From contig CAMAQZ010000010.1 in the NCBI GenBank assembly GCA_945860725.1, positions 1 through 58,663 on the forward strand: DNA of 58,663 nt, read 5' to 3'. This DNA is from Klebsiella pneumoniae (GTDB taxonomy: Bacteria > Pseudomonadota > Gammaproteobacteria > Steroidobacterales > Steroidobacteraceae). Shown here piece after piece: positions 1-9,597 of this stretch; position 1 is the stretch's first letter; the number at the start of each line of letters is the position of its first letter. Under the pieces are notes generated by a model. The model worked only from the letters and a program-made list of their open reading frames with translations. It ran no database searches and was not told where the DNA came from. Both the position numbers and the translations under genes were made by a program.

Positions 1-1553
1 ACCAATCGATCGCCTTGCTCGAGGTCGGCCTTTCACAGCATCCGACCAACGACCGGCTGCTGGGGGTGCTCTGCGAGGTGTTGGCGGTACGACGCGAGTG
101 GGGGCGGCTCGGCACCACGGCGCGCGCTTGGGCGGATGCCCGTCCCGAATTGCCGGATCCCTGGAAACAGCTCTCACGCGCGGCGTTCGAGCTCGGCCGC
201 ATGACCGATGCGGTGCAGGGGTTTTCGAATTATTTGATGCGTGGACGGCACGACGCCACCGATCTCGCGGCTTATGCGAGCCTGTGTCTTCACGCGCTCG
301 ACTTCGGGGCTGCCGAGACGGCGCTTGTGGCTGCTGAGGAACTCGACGCGGATCATCCCGAGGTGTTGGCGCGGCGGGCGTTGCTGCACATGTACCTCGG
401 TCGCTTCGATGCCGCCGCCGATGCGGCGCAGCGCTGTCTCGAGCGGCAGCCGGACAATGTCGCCGTCTACACCGTGCTCAGTCGCCTGCAGCAGGGCAGG
501 TTGGACGACGCGCAATGCGAGCGATTGCAGGCGATCGCGTCACGGTCGGCGGCGCCGTTCGACTACCGGATCCCGGCAGCGTTCGCGATCGCACATGCTT
601 TGGATGCGCGCGCGATGGGCAGTGCCGAGACCGAGCGTGCCTCGGCGGAGGTCGCGCTCGCGTTCGAGGCCTACACGCAGGCCCACGACCTCGCGCTTGC
701 ACGCGACTCCGCGGAGGGTCGCAGCTTCGATCGCGGCGGACAGTCGAAGCGCACCCAGCGCTTGGAGGTGCTGTTCCCGCGCGGCGGGTCGGTCATCGCC
801 CTGCCGCCGTCGCCGGTGCCGCGCCGACCGGTGTTCATCGTCGGCATGCCGCGCTCCGGCACGACGCTGGTCGAAGCCGTGCTCGGCGCCCATCCGCGCG
901 TGCACGCTTGCGGCGAGCGCGGCGCGATGCAGCGGATGTTGGGCAATTTCGTGTCGCTCGCGGATGAGGGTCGGGCGCCGGATGAGGCGATGCTCGCCAA
1001 GTGGGCGGCCGGGTATCTCGCCGAGCCCGCCGCCCCGGCGGGACGCGATGTCCTCACCGACAAGCAACCGCTCAATTTCAGCGCGGTGGGCCTGATCGCG
1101 CAGCTGTTCCCGGATGCCGTGATCCTGCATGTGCGTCGTGATCCGCTCGAGACTTTGCTGTCGATATGGCGCCAAGAGTTCGCGAAGTCCTGGGCCTTCA
1201 CCCATCGGCTCGAGGATCTCGGCCACTACTACGGCGAGTACGCACGCTTGATGGCGCATTGGGAGCAGGTGTTACCGGGTCGCCTCATCACGCTGCACTA
1301 CGAAGATTTCGCCGCCGATCTTGCAGCCTCTGCGCCGCGCCTGCTCGAGGCGTGTGGCCTGATCTGGGAGCCGCAGGTGCTCGACTACGCTTCGCTCGAG
1401 CGTCCGATCGCCACCTTCAGTGCGGTCGATGCGCGTGGACCGGTCGCGGTGCGCCGCGGCCGCGCTGCACGGTATGCGGCCCATCTGGCGCCCTTGGTCG
1501 ATTCGCTGCGCGCGGCGGGCGTCGATCCGACGACGGGGGCGCTCGCCGAATAA
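1..1553 (+). CDS. TPR-repeat sulfotransferase, 5' end cut by the window edge
   Basis: The N-terminal 260 or so residues are helical repeats of tetratricopeptide type (alternating A/L/Y-rich pairs). They are followed by a sulfotransferase domain. The PAPS 5'-phosphosulfate loop is visible as FIVGMPRSGTTLVE near residue 274, and the 3'-phosphate region as HVRRDPLETLLSIWRQEF near residue 371. The family transfers sulfate from PAPS to protein tyrosines or other acceptors; the acceptor here is unknown. The first codons of the window are open in this frame and the sequence begins inside a TPR repeat, so the true start lies upstream. It converges on a second TPR-sulfotransferase with one base between the stops. 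Family assignment is firm, substrate is not. Confidence 0.85.
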   Translation, partial: QSIALLEVGLSQHPTNDRLLGVLCEVLAVRREWGRLGTTARAWADARPELPDPWKQLSRAAFELGRMTDAVQGFSNYLMRGRHDATDLAAYASLCLHALDFGAAETALVAAEELDADHPEVLARRALLHMYLGRFDAAADAAQRCLERQPDNVAVYTVLSRLQQGRLDDAQCERLQAIASRSAAPFDYRIPAAFAIAHALDARAMGSAETERASAEVALAFEAYTQAHDLALARDSAEGRSFDRGGQSKRTQRLEVLFPRGGSVIALPPSPVPRRPVFIVGMPRSGTTLVEAVLGAHPRVHACGERGAMQRMLGNFVSLADEGRAPDEAMLAKWAAGYLAEPAAPAGRDVLTDKQPLNFSAVGLIAQLFPDAVILHVRRDPLETLLSIWRQEFAKSWAFTHRLEDLGHYYGEYARLMAHWEQVLPGRLITLHYEDFAADLAASAPRLLEACGLIWEPQVLDYASLERPIATFSAVDARGPVAVRRGRAARYAAHLAPLVDSLRAAGVDPTTGALAE

Positions 1554-1554
1554 T

Positions 1555-3096
1555 TCAGCGGCCGGTGGTCGCAGCGTCGATCGCTTCGGGGTCGAGGCCA
1601 CCGGCTTCGAGCGCCGCGCGCAGCGGGGCGAGGTGGGCCGCGTACTGCCGCCAACGGCCGGAGGCGCTTTGGTAAAGCGGCCGCCGCACCTGCCAGACGC
1701 TGGCGGTGCGTACCGCGCCTGCCGTGGCATGGAAGTCGAGGCAGCCCTCGTGCCAGAGCAGGCCACAGTGGTTGAGCAACGCAGCCAGCGTCTCGCGCGG
1801 TGCCTGCACCAGCGCATCGTAGTCGAGTGTGTGCACGGCCTCACCGAACAGCCGGTCCCAGTGCGCCATCAGTCGCCGTTGCTGAAGGAGGTAGTGGGCG
1901 ATGTCGAGGAGGTCGGTGGCGTAGGGCATGCCGTGGTCGAGGTGTAGGAACCACACCGACAGGCAGTTATCGAGCGGCCGTCGGCGCGTGTGGATGATGC
2001 GTGCGTCGGGGAACAGCGCACGCGCCACGCCGAGATACAAAAAATTGTCTGGCCGCTTGTCGGTGAGTACACCGCCTTGCGGGAACGTGGCGGTGCTGAG
2101 CGTCTCGTAACGCGCGGCGAGCGCTGCGCTGCGTGCGCCGTCGAGCGCGCCCAACGCAGCCGGGAAGGGCGCAAGCTCGCGCCGCACCATCGACGGCAGC
2201 CAGCTGAGCTCGCCGCCTGCCGTGACGCCGGGGTGTGCCGCGAGCATGCGCTCCGTGAGTGTCGAGCCGGAGCGGAACATGCCGCAGATGAAGAGCGGCG
2301 GCGGCGGGGCGGATGCATTGGCCTCGCGGCGCCGCAGTGTACGCGCAAAGAAATCGGTATCGCAGCGCCGGATGATGTCGTCGATGAAGCGCACATGCGC
2401 GTCGCGATCGTAGCGTGGGGTGCCCGGCGGTGCGCTGTCGCGGCTCGCGTGGTTGGCCGCGGTATAGGCGTCCCAAGCGGCCTCGTGGTCGCCGCCGGCA
2501 TCGAGCGCGCGACCGAGCGCGAAACCGAGGCCCGCACGCGCTTCGGGCGGCAAGCCTCGCCGCGCCAAAGCTGAACGCAGACGGCCGATCATCGGATCGT
2601 CGGCGTGCACGATCTCGCAGGCATTGGCCGCGCGCGCCAAGGCCTCGGAGTGCGCGGGGTCGAGTGTCAGCACACGCTCGTAGAGGGACTGCGCGGCGGT
2701 GCGTCGACCCGTGTCCTCGTGCAGGTTGGCGAGGTTGAGCAGCGCCGGTACATAGTGAGGTGAGTAGCGCAGCGCGGCTTCGTACTCGCGCGCGGCGTCA
2801 TCCGGGCGTTGCAGATCCTCGGCGAAGATGACGCCACGGTTGAGGTGGATCTCCTCGGGTCCGGCAGCGCCCCGCGCGAGCGCCTCGCGATAAGCGTCGA
2901 GCGCCGCCTCGGTGCGGCCGAGATGACGGCGCCGCAAGCCGAGGTTGTACCAGCTGTCGGCGAGATCCGGCGAGCGGCGCAGCGCGTCTTCCAGTACCCG
3001 TACGGAGTCCTCGAGACGCCCGGCGGCTGCGAGCGCGTCGGCCTCGGCGATCAGCGCTTGGACGATCAGGGTCTGTGCGGTCTCGGTTGGCCTCAT
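1555..3096 (-). CDS. TPR-repeat sulfotransferase (second paralogue)
   Basis: This 513-residue protein has about 240 residues of TPR repeats (for example SWYNLGLRRRHLGRTEAALD) and then a sulfotransferase domain with a PAPS loop LFICGMFRSGSTLTERML and a second binding segment HTRRRPLDNCLSVWF. It has the same architecture as the gene it faces at 1-1553, so the two are probably paralogues, inverted tail to tail. Its ATG lies 4 bases after the stop of the GloB-like gene on the same strand, so the two are probably co-transcribed. In the family such proteins sulfate proteins or small molecules; the acceptor cannot be told from sequence. Confidence 0.85.
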   Translation of the reverse strand: MRPTETAQTLIVQALIAEADALAAAGRLEDSVRVLEDALRRSPDLADSWYNLGLRRRHLGRTEAALDAYREALARGAAGPEEIHLNRGVIFAEDLQRPDDAAREYEAALRYSPHYVPALLNLANLHEDTGRRTAAQSLYERVLTLDPAHSEALARAANACEIVHADDPMIGRLRSALARRGLPPEARAGLGFALGRALDAGGDHEAAWDAYTAANHASRDSAPPGTPRYDRDAHVRFIDDIIRRCDTDFFARTLRRREANASAPPPPLFICGMFRSGSTLTERMLAAHPGVTAGGELSWLPSMVRRELAPFPAALGALDGARSAALAARYETLSTATFPQGGVLTDKRPDNFLYLGVARALFPDARIIHTRRRPLDNCLSVWFLHLDHGMPYATDLLDIAHYLLQQRRLMAHWDRLFGEAVHTLDYDALVQAPRETLAALLNHCGLLWHEGCLDFHATAGAVRTASVWQVRRPLYQSASGRWRQYAAHLAPLRAALEAGGLDPEAIDAATTGR

Positions 3097-3100
3097 ACGG

Positions 3101-3898
3101 CTACCAGGTGTTGCGCAGTTCGCGCAGCTTGCGGAACACCTGCCGCGGATCGGGGCGTGTCGGCATCTCTGGAAATCTTTGACGTAGGCGGTCTATGAGC
3201 TCCGGGCTGCCGAGCCGGAAGAAAGCGTTGATGCGACGCTCGTCGCCGAGCGTGGTGACGGGGGCATCGGCGCCGTCGCCCGTCGTGTCCGTGACCTGCG
3301 CGAGCAGCGCCGCCGCGGCTGCGTTGCCCGGCTCCATCTCGAGCGTGAAGGCGAGGTTGCGCGCGAGGTAGTCATGACCGGGGTGTACGGCCACCGAGTC
3401 CGGCAAGCGCGCGAACTGTCCGGCGAAGGTGTCGTAGAGCAGGTCAGGATCGCCGCCGTTGTGGCAGTTGCCGGCGCCCGCGTTGAAGAGCGTGTCGCCG
3501 CAGACCAGCGCCGGCTGGTCGCCGTGCGCCAGCAGGCAGACATGCGCGCGCGTATGCCCGGGCGTATCGAGGCATTCAAGTTCGACGCTGCGGCCGATGC
3601 GGATGATGTCGCCCTGACCCACCGCCCGGTCGAGCGCGCTCAGCTTCGGCCCGGCGCCTGCGTGCGCCAGCACCCGCGCGCCGGTGGCCGCGCGCAGCCC
3701 GTCGTTGCCGCCGATATGGTCGCCATGCTCGTGGGTGTTGAGGATGTGGGTGATGGTCCAGCCGTTACGCAGGGCGGCGGCGTGTACCGACTGCCAGTCG
3801 AGGGGGTCGACCGCCATAGCCTCGCCGGTCTCGCTGCAGGCGATGAGATAGTGGAAGTTGCGCCAGGCGTTCCCCGGCCAGATGCGCTCGATGATCAT
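3101..3898 (-). CDS. gloB: GloB-like hydroxyacylglutathione hydrolase (glyoxalase II family)
   Basis: A metallo-beta-lactamase-fold hydrolase of 265 residues, the usual glyoxalase II length. The metal motif THEHGDHIGGN is near residue 54, with further ligands in GHTRAH, GDTLFNAG and the C-terminal HPGHDY. Glyoxalase II hydrolyses S-D-lactoylglutathione and other hydroxyacyl thioesters of glutathione. The segment after GDTLF (GAGNCHNGGDPD) differs from the common CGRFFEG form, so this may be a subfamily with another thioester substrate. The ATG has a good ribosome site (GGAGGA about 8 bases upstream). It is divergent from the propionyl-CoA synthase gene and upstream of a sulfotransferase gene. 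Confidence 0.8.
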   Translation of the reverse strand: MIIERIWPGNAWRNFHYLIACSETGEAMAVDPLDWQSVHAAALRNGWTITHILNTHEHGDHIGGNDGLRAATGARVLAHAGAGPKLSALDRAVGQGDIIRIGRSVELECLDTPGHTRAHVCLLAHGDQPALVCGDTLFNAGAGNCHNGGDPDLLYDTFAGQFARLPDSVAVHPGHDYLARNLAFTLEMEPGNAAAAALLAQVTDTTGDGADAPVTTLGDERRINAFFRLGSPELIDRLRQRFPEMPTRPDPRQVFRKLRELRNTW

Positions 3899-4044
3899 GC
3901 TCTCATCCTCCGGCGTCGATGCCCGTTCGTCGCTGATTATTCGCTATCTCCGGCTGTCGCAGAGAATCTATCAGGAGTGAATTTTCACATGCGGCATTTC
4001 ACTCAGACGGGGTGTACGATTTGGGGGGGAGCGGAGTGCATTCG
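3899..4044. promoter_or_regulatory. Divergent intergenic region upstream of the propionyl-CoA synthase gene
   Basis: These 146 bases separate gloB (minus) from the propionyl-CoA synthase gene (plus) and must hold the promoter of both unless the large genes are expressed from elsewhere. The middle (about 3935-4000) is more AT-rich than the coding flanks. A run of seven G lies at 4023-4029 and a GGAG ribosome site at 4033-4036, 8 bases before the ATG at 4045. I see no convincing spaced -35/-10 pair and no clear operator. Confidence 0.4.
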
Positions 4045-7000
4045 ATGTCCAGTTCAAACGGAGCCATGGAATCGGTTCCGGCGTTGGCGGCTGTTGCCCC
4101 TGCGTCGGCCGTCGTCAATACCCTCACCTCGCGGGCGGCGTGGCAGCAAGCCCGTGACGCCTGTACGCGCGACCCCGGTGCCTACCACGCTGAACACGCG
4201 CGCCGCGATCTGCACTGGTTTGAACCGACCGTCGGGCTCCACGGCGCCTGGCTGTCTTTCGACGCCGCCGCAGGCCACTGGCGAGGGTGGGATGCGAAGA
4301 CCGCGGCACCGGTCGCGCCTGCGCTCGCGCCGGACTACGCCCCTTGGCGCACCGCGCTCGATGCGAGCGACGCGCCCTTCTACCGCTGGTTCGACGGCGC
4401 TCTCACCAACGCCTGCTTCAATGAAATAGATCGGCATGTGCTCGCCGGTCACGGCGCGGAGACTGCGTTCTTCTTCGAGGGTGATCGCTGGGACCAGTCC
4501 CTCGACGGCGGCCGCGGCGGTCCGGTGACCTCGTTCGGCGTGTCGCGCCGTCGGCTGCTGCTTGAGACGGTGCGTTGCGCGCTCGCGCTGCGGCGTCTCG
4601 GTCTCGCGATCGGCGACCGCGTCGCCATCAACCTGCCGAACATCCCGGAGCAGCTCTACTGGACAGAAGCCTGCAAGCGGCTCGGCCTCGTCTACACGCC
4701 GGTGTTCGGCGGCTTCAGCGACAAGACGCTCTCCGACCGCATCCATAACGCCGGTGCGCGCGTGGTGATCACCGCTGACGGCGGCTACCGCAACGCCCAG
4801 GTCGTGGCATTCAAAGAAGCCTATACGGACCCTGCACTCGACGGCTATGTCCCTGCCGAAACCGCGGTCGACGCTGTGGCCAGCGCCTTGACCACGCTCG
4901 GGCTCGCCCCGGCGCAGGCCGAGGCGATCCTCGCTGGCGCCCGTGCTGCCACCGCGAACGAGATCACGCTCGAGCGCTCGGATGTCATGCGCGGCGTCGG
5001 TCGCGCGCTCGAGGCGCAGGCCGGCATCGGCTCCGCTGAGGCGAGCCGCATCCGCACCGCCATCGCGTCGGCGCTGGTGACCGTGCCACCGCGGATCGAC
5101 ACCGTTATCGTGGTACGCCACGCAGCGCTGCCCGGGCTGCTGTGGCGGCCAGAGCGGGACCGCTGGGGTCACGAACTCACCGACGCCGCCACCCTCGAGA
5201 TCCTCGCCGCAGCGCGGGCTGCCGGTTTCGCCGTAGATTCCGAGGACGCGTTGCTCGCACTGCCCGACGCCTCGCTGGTCGCTGCGCTGTGGGCTGCGGT
5301 GCCGCCGGAGCCGCTCGACGCCGAGTTCCCGCTGTTCTTCATTTACACCTCCGGTTCGACGGGCAAGCCCAAGGGCGTGGTGCATGTGCACGGCGGCTGG
5401 GCGGCGGGTGTCGCGCACACCATGCGCGTCGCCTTCGACGCCCGTCCGGGCGATGTCATGTATGTCGTCGCCGACCCAGGCTGGATCACCGGCCAGAGCT
5501 ACATGTACTGCGGTGCGCTCACCACGCGCGTGACCACCGTCATCGCCGAGGGTGCACCGGTGTTCCCCGGCGCGGGCCGCTTCGCCAGTATCATCGAGCG
5601 CTACCAGGTCAATATATTCAAGGCCGGCGTCACCTTCCTCAAGACCGTGATGACCGATCCCCAGAACGTCGAGGATGTGCGCGCGTACTCGCGCAGCTCG
5701 TTGCGCGTCGCGACCTTCTGCGCCGAGCCGACCTCGCCGGTGGTGCAGCAGTTCGGCATGGAGCTCGTGACCCCCTGGTACATCAACGCCTATTGGGCGA
5801 CCGAGCACGGCGGCATCGTCTGGACGCACCACTTCGGCAACGGCGACTTCCCGTTGCGCGCCGACGCCCACACCTACCCGCTGCCCTGGATCGCAGGCGA
5901 TGTCTGGGTCGCCGACGGCGAACCGGATGGCGCGGGCGCCGTCGTGGCCCGTCCGGCCGAGGTCGGCGAAAAAGGCGAAATCGTGATCGCCGCGCCGTTC
6001 CCCTATCTGTGCCGCACCATCTGGGGCGATGAGGGCGAGTTCCGCGTCGAGGGGCGTCGAGTCGCGCGCAGCTGGCGTGGCGACTTCGAGCGCTACCGCA
6101 AGACCTACTGGACACGTTGGCAAGGCCGGCTCGCCTACACGCAGGGCGACTTCGCGTTGAAGTATCCCGACGGCGGCTTCTCGCTGCACGGCCGCTCCGA
6201 TGATGTCATCAATGTCTCCGGTCACCGTCTCGGCACCGAGGAGATCGAGGGTGCAATCCTTCGCGATAAGCAGATCACCCCGGATTCGCCGGTCGGCAAC
6301 GTGATCGTGGTCGGCGCGCCCCACGCGCAGAAAGGGCTCACGCCGCTCGCCTTCGTGCGTCCCGCGCCCGGCCGCAAGCTCGCCGCTGAGGACCGACGAC
6401 GGCTCATTGAGATCGTGCGCCAGGAAAAAGGCCAGGTCGCGGTCCCCGAAGATTTCATCGAGGTCGCGCAGTTCCCGGAGACCCGCAGCGGCAAGTACAT
6501 GCGGCGCATGGTGCGTGCGCTGGTCGAAGGGCAGGATGTGGGCGACACCTCGACGCTGCGCAACCCCGAATCGATCGGCGAGCTGCGTCGCGCGATCGAT
6601 GAGTGGCAGGAGCGTCAACGCGTCGCCGACGAGCAGCGCCTGTTCGAGGATTTCCGCTACTTCCGCATCCATTACCACGCGCTCGGGCCACCGCGCCGCC
6701 GCCGCAGCGCCCGCGCCCCCGACCGCATCGCCTTGGTGACGGTCACTAACCCACCGGTCAACGCGCTCAACGAGCGCGCGCTCGACGAGCTCAACATCGT
6801 CATCGACCACGTTTCGCGGCGCGACGATGTAAAGGCAGTGGTGTTCACGGGTCAAGGCTCAGCGGCGTTCGTCGCCGGCGCCGACATTCGCCAGCTGCTC
6901 GAGGATGTGCACACGCTCGAGGAGGCGTTGCCGCTGCCGAACAACGCGCACCTCGCGTTCCGCAAGATCGAGGCGATGGACAAGCCCGCCATCGCCGCCA

Positions 7001-9597
7001 TCAACGGCGTCGCGCTCGGCGGTGGCATGGAGTTCGCGATGGCCTGCCATGTCCGTGTGGCCGAGCCGCTCGCGAGCTTCGGACAGCCCGAGGTGAGATT
7101 GAACCTGTTGCCGGGGTACGGTGGCACACAAAGATTGCCGCGGCTGCTCGAAGAAGCCGGACATGCGGCGCCGCTTGCCCGCGCGCTTGAGATCATCATG
7201 GGCGGGCGCACGGTCACGGCGGAGGAGATGCTCGCCGATGGTCTGCTGCACGCCGTGGCGGGCAACGGCACGGAGGGCGCACACCCGGGCGAGGATGTGG
7301 TGTCGCTCGCCACGCGCCTCGCGGCGCGATTCGTCGCCGCCCCTTCAGGACGTAACCTGGTCGCGCGCGCGTTTGCGGCGCGTAAAGCCGCGAACACCGC
7401 CTGGCAACGACCGGGGTGCGATGCACTCGAGGCGACGCTGCAGAAACCAGAGGTGATGCGGTTACTCGCGCAAGCCGAGCGTGTCGGCCGTGGACCGACT
7501 TCGGCGCGGATCCTCGATGCCGTGCGCACCGGCTGGGAGCAGGGGTTCGCAGCGGGATTGGCGCGCGAGGCGCAGTTGTTCGCCGAGGCGGTGATCGATC
7601 CGCAAGGCGGAAAAGCCGGGATCCAGGCCTTCCTCGACAAGCACAGCGCACCCTTGCCGGTGCGCAGTACGACTGACCCGTCGATCGATGACGAGCGCGC
7701 CATCGCAGCGATGGTGCGCCGGGGCGAACTGCTGCCGGTCGGCGCAGCGTTCTTCCCCGGACTCACGCCACTGCCCAGTTGGCAGTACGGTCACGCCGTC
7801 ATACGCGACCCGGCGACCGGCGCGCCGGCGCACGGTCTGCCGCAGGACTCGGAGCGCCAGATCCTGTTGCCGGTCCCGCATCCGGAGCCGAACGAGGCAC
7901 TGGTCTATGTGCTCGCGTCCGAGGTCAACTTCAATGATATCTGGGCGCTTACCGGTATCCCGGTGTCGCCGTTCGAGAATCACGACCTCGACCATCAGGT
8001 GACCGGTTCGGGCGGCGTCGCCCTCGTGGCGGCGGTCGGCAGCGAAGTGAAGCGCGAGGGCCGTATCAAGGTGGGCGACCTGGTCACGGTGTACTCGGGT
8101 CAGAGCGACTTGCTCTCGCCGCTCGCGGCGCGCGACCCGATGTACGCCGGGTTTTCCATCCAAGGCTACGAGACCGACACCGGCAGCCATCAGCAGTTCC
8201 TGGTCGCACAGGGGCCGCAGCTGCATCCTTTGCCGCCGGACCTCACGCTCGAAGCGGCCGGTTCTTATGTCCTCAACTTGGGCACCGTGGTGCGCGCGCT
8301 GTTCACCACGCTGCGCATCCGTTCGGGCAAGACGCTCTTCGTCGAAGGCGCAGCGACCGGCACCGGATTCGAGGCGCTCAAGAGCGGCGCCCGCAACGGT
8401 CTCGCTGCGGTCGGGCTCGTCTCGAGCCCGGAGCGTGCAGCGTTCATCCGGCGCCATGGCGCGACCGGTGCGCTCGATCGGCGCGATTCGCGCTGGGCCG
8501 CAGCATTCACGCCGGTACCGGCATCACCCGAGGCGATCGCGGCCTGGGAGCGCGCCGGTGAGCCGCTGCTCGCCGAGATGCGCGCGCAGACCGGCGGCCG
8601 TCTCGCGGACTACGCGGTCTCGCACGCCGGACAGGAATCCTTCCCGCGCTCGTTCCAGCTGCTTGCCGAGCACGGCACGCTGACCTTCTACGGCGCGACC
8701 AGCGGCTACTGGTTCTCGTTCGCCGGCAAGCCGGGCGAAGTCCCGCCCGAGGAGATGCTGCGCCGCGCCGGCCTGCGGGCGGGTGAGGCGGTGTTGCTCT
8801 ATTACGGTGTCGTCCCCGGTGATGATGGCCGCACGGGCGTCGGTCATGGTGCATTGCTCGACCCCGTGGGTCTCGAGGCCATCGAAGCGGTGCGTGCCGC
8901 TGGTGGCCGGCTCGTCGTGGCGACCCTGAGCGATGCGCAACGCGAGTTCGTGCAGTCGCTCGGCTTCGGTGACGCGGTGCGCGGCGTGGTATCGCTCGAG
9001 GAGATCCGCCGCAAGGAAGGGGCGGACTTCGATTGGCCGGAGGCGCTGCCCGCGATGCCGGACGCTAAGCGCGAGACCGGCCGGTTCAAAGAATCGGTCC
9101 GGCAGTTCCAAGACCGGACGATGAAACCGCTGGGCAGCGCGGTCGGCCGTTGGTTACGCTCCGCCGACAATCCACGCGGCTACCCGGACCTCGTGGTCGA
9201 GCGTGCAGGTCACGATGCGCTCGCTGCCTCGACCTCTTTGGTGAAGCCGTTCACCGGTCGGGTGGTGTACTGCGAGTCGATGCAAGGGCGGCGATACACC
9301 TTCTATGCACCGCAGGTCTGGATGCGGCAACGGCGCATCTTGATGCCGACGGCGACCATCGCGGGCACCCACCTCTGCAACGCCTACGAAGTCGCGCGCA
9401 TGAACGACATGATCGCCGCCGGACAGCTGGAGGTCAGCCCGCCGACGATGGTGCCTTGGGAGGCGCTCCCGCAGGCGCATCAATCGATGTGGGACAACAC
9501 CCACGCGGGCGCCAACTATGTGGTCAACCATGCCTTGCCGCGCGCCGGTTTGCGCAGCCGTGACGAACTTTTCCAGGAATGGGGAGCCCGCCCGTGA
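4045..9597 (+). CDS. pcs: Trifunctional propionyl-CoA synthase (ACS-ECH-ECR fusion)
   Basis: This protein of 1850 residues has three catalytic domains in the order known from Chloroflexus propionyl-CoA synthase (about 1820 aa). (1) Acyl-CoA synthetase, about 20-860: P-loop YTSGSTGKPKG at 434-444 and C-terminal catalytic lysine in TRSGKYMRR (K817). (2) Enoyl-CoA hydratase, about 885-1150: NGVALGGGMEF and GQPEVRLNLLPG, giving the crotonase glutamates E996 and E1016, 20 apart as expected. (3) Medium-chain enoyl-CoA reductase, about 1230-1850, related to crotonyl-CoA carboxylase/reductase: VEGAATGTGFEALKSG at 1433. Predicted reaction: 3-hydroxypropionate + ATP + CoA + NADPH to propionyl-CoA via 3-hydroxypropionyl-CoA and acryloyl-CoA. 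I chose ATG 4045 for its GGAG site; an in-frame GTG at 4012 is weaker. An arginine-rich linker (PPRRRRSARAP) joins domains 1 and 2. Confidence 0.93.
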   Translation: MSSSNGAMESVPALAAVAPASAVVNTLTSRAAWQQARDACTRDPGAYHAEHARRDLHWFEPTVGLHGAWLSFDAAAGHWRGWDAKTAAPVAPALAPDYAPWRTALDASDAPFYRWFDGALTNACFNEIDRHVLAGHGAETAFFFEGDRWDQSLDGGRGGPVTSFGVSRRRLLLETVRCALALRRLGLAIGDRVAINLPNIPEQLYWTEACKRLGLVYTPVFGGFSDKTLSDRIHNAGARVVITADGGYRNAQVVAFKEAYTDPALDGYVPAETAVDAVASALTTLGLAPAQAEAILAGARAATANEITLERSDVMRGVGRALEAQAGIGSAEASRIRTAIASALVTVPPRIDTVIVVRHAALPGLLWRPERDRWGHELTDAATLEILAAARAAGFAVDSEDALLALPDASLVAALWAAVPPEPLDAEFPLFFIYTSGSTGKPKGVVHVHGGWAAGVAHTMRVAFDARPGDVMYVVADPGWITGQSYMYCGALTTRVTTVIAEGAPVFPGAGRFASIIERYQVNIFKAGVTFLKTVMTDPQNVEDVRAYSRSSLRVATFCAEPTSPVVQQFGMELVTPWYINAYWATEHGGIVWTHHFGNGDFPLRADAHTYPLPWIAGDVWVADGEPDGAGAVVARPAEVGEKGEIVIAAPFPYLCRTIWGDEGEFRVEGRRVARSWRGDFERYRKTYWTRWQGRLAYTQGDFALKYPDGGFSLHGRSDDVINVSGHRLGTEEIEGAILRDKQITPDSPVGNVIVVGAPHAQKGLTPLAFVRPAPGRKLAAEDRRRLIEIVRQEKGQVAVPEDFIEVAQFPETRSGKYMRRMVRALVEGQDVGDTSTLRNPESIGELRRAIDEWQERQRVADEQRLFEDFRYFRIHYHALGPPRRRRSARAPDRIALVTVTNPPVNALNERALDELNIVIDHVSRRDDVKAVVFTGQGSAAFVAGADIRQLLEDVHTLEEALPLPNNAHLAFRKIEAMDKPAIAAINGVALGGGMEFAMACHVRVAEPLASFGQPEVRLNLLPGYGGTQRLPRLLEEAGHAAPLARALEIIMGGRTVTAEEMLADGLLHAVAGNGTEGAHPGEDVVSLATRLAARFVAAPSGRNLVARAFAARKAANTAWQRPGCDALEATLQKPEVMRLLAQAERVGRGPTSARILDAVRTGWEQGFAAGLAREAQLFAEAVIDPQGGKAGIQAFLDKHSAPLPVRSTTDPSIDDERAIAAMVRRGELLPVGAAFFPGLTPLPSWQYGHAVIRDPATGAPAHGLPQDSERQILLPVPHPEPNEALVYVLASEVNFNDIWALTGIPVSPFENHDLDHQVTGSGGVALVAAVGSEVKREGRIKVGDLVTVYSGQSDLLSPLAARDPMYAGFSIQGYETDTGSHQQFLVAQGPQLHPLPPDLTLEAAGSYVLNLGTVVRALFTTLRIRSGKTLFVEGAATGTGFEALKSGARNGLAAVGLVSSPERAAFIRRHGATGALDRRDSRWAAAFTPVPASPEAIAAWERAGEPLLAEMRAQTGGRLADYAVSHAGQESFPRSFQLLAEHGTLTFYGATSGYWFSFAGKPGEVPPEEMLRRAGLRAGEAVLLYYGVVPGDDGRTGVGHGALLDPVGLEAIEAVRAAGGRLVVATLSDAQREFVQSLGFGDAVRGVVSLEEIRRKEGADFDWPEALPAMPDAKRETGRFKESVRQFQDRTMKPLGSAVGRWLRSADNPRGYPDLVVERAGHDALAASTSLVKPFTGRVVYCESMQGRRYTFYAPQVWMRQRRILMPTATIAGTHLCNAYEVARMNDMIAAGQLEVSPPTMVPWEALPQAHQSMWDNTHAGANYVVNHALPRAGLRSRDELFQEWGARP
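9581..9597 (+). promoter_or_regulatory. Ribosome site and 4-bp coupling junction between the two giant genes
   Basis: GGGGAG at 9581-9586 lies 7 bases before a GTG at 9594. That GTG overlaps the TGA stop of the upstream gene as GTGA (9594-9597). This arrangement favours translational coupling and roughly equal synthesis of both enzymes. The in-frame ATG at 9579 has no better ribosome site and would only add five residues. Confidence 0.55.

Noticed and set aside
4054-6855. A 933-codon open frame antisense to the propionyl-CoA synthase gene
   Set aside because: It lies opposite a gene with clear catalytic motifs; its product has no recognisable domain and is rich in Arg/Asp/Val, as expected from the complement of GC-rich codons.
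4045-9597. A plain acetyl-CoA synthetase with two fused unrelated genes, or a frameshift joining separate genes
   Set aside because: The three domains are in the order and size of known propionyl-CoA synthase and the frame is continuous for 1850 codons.
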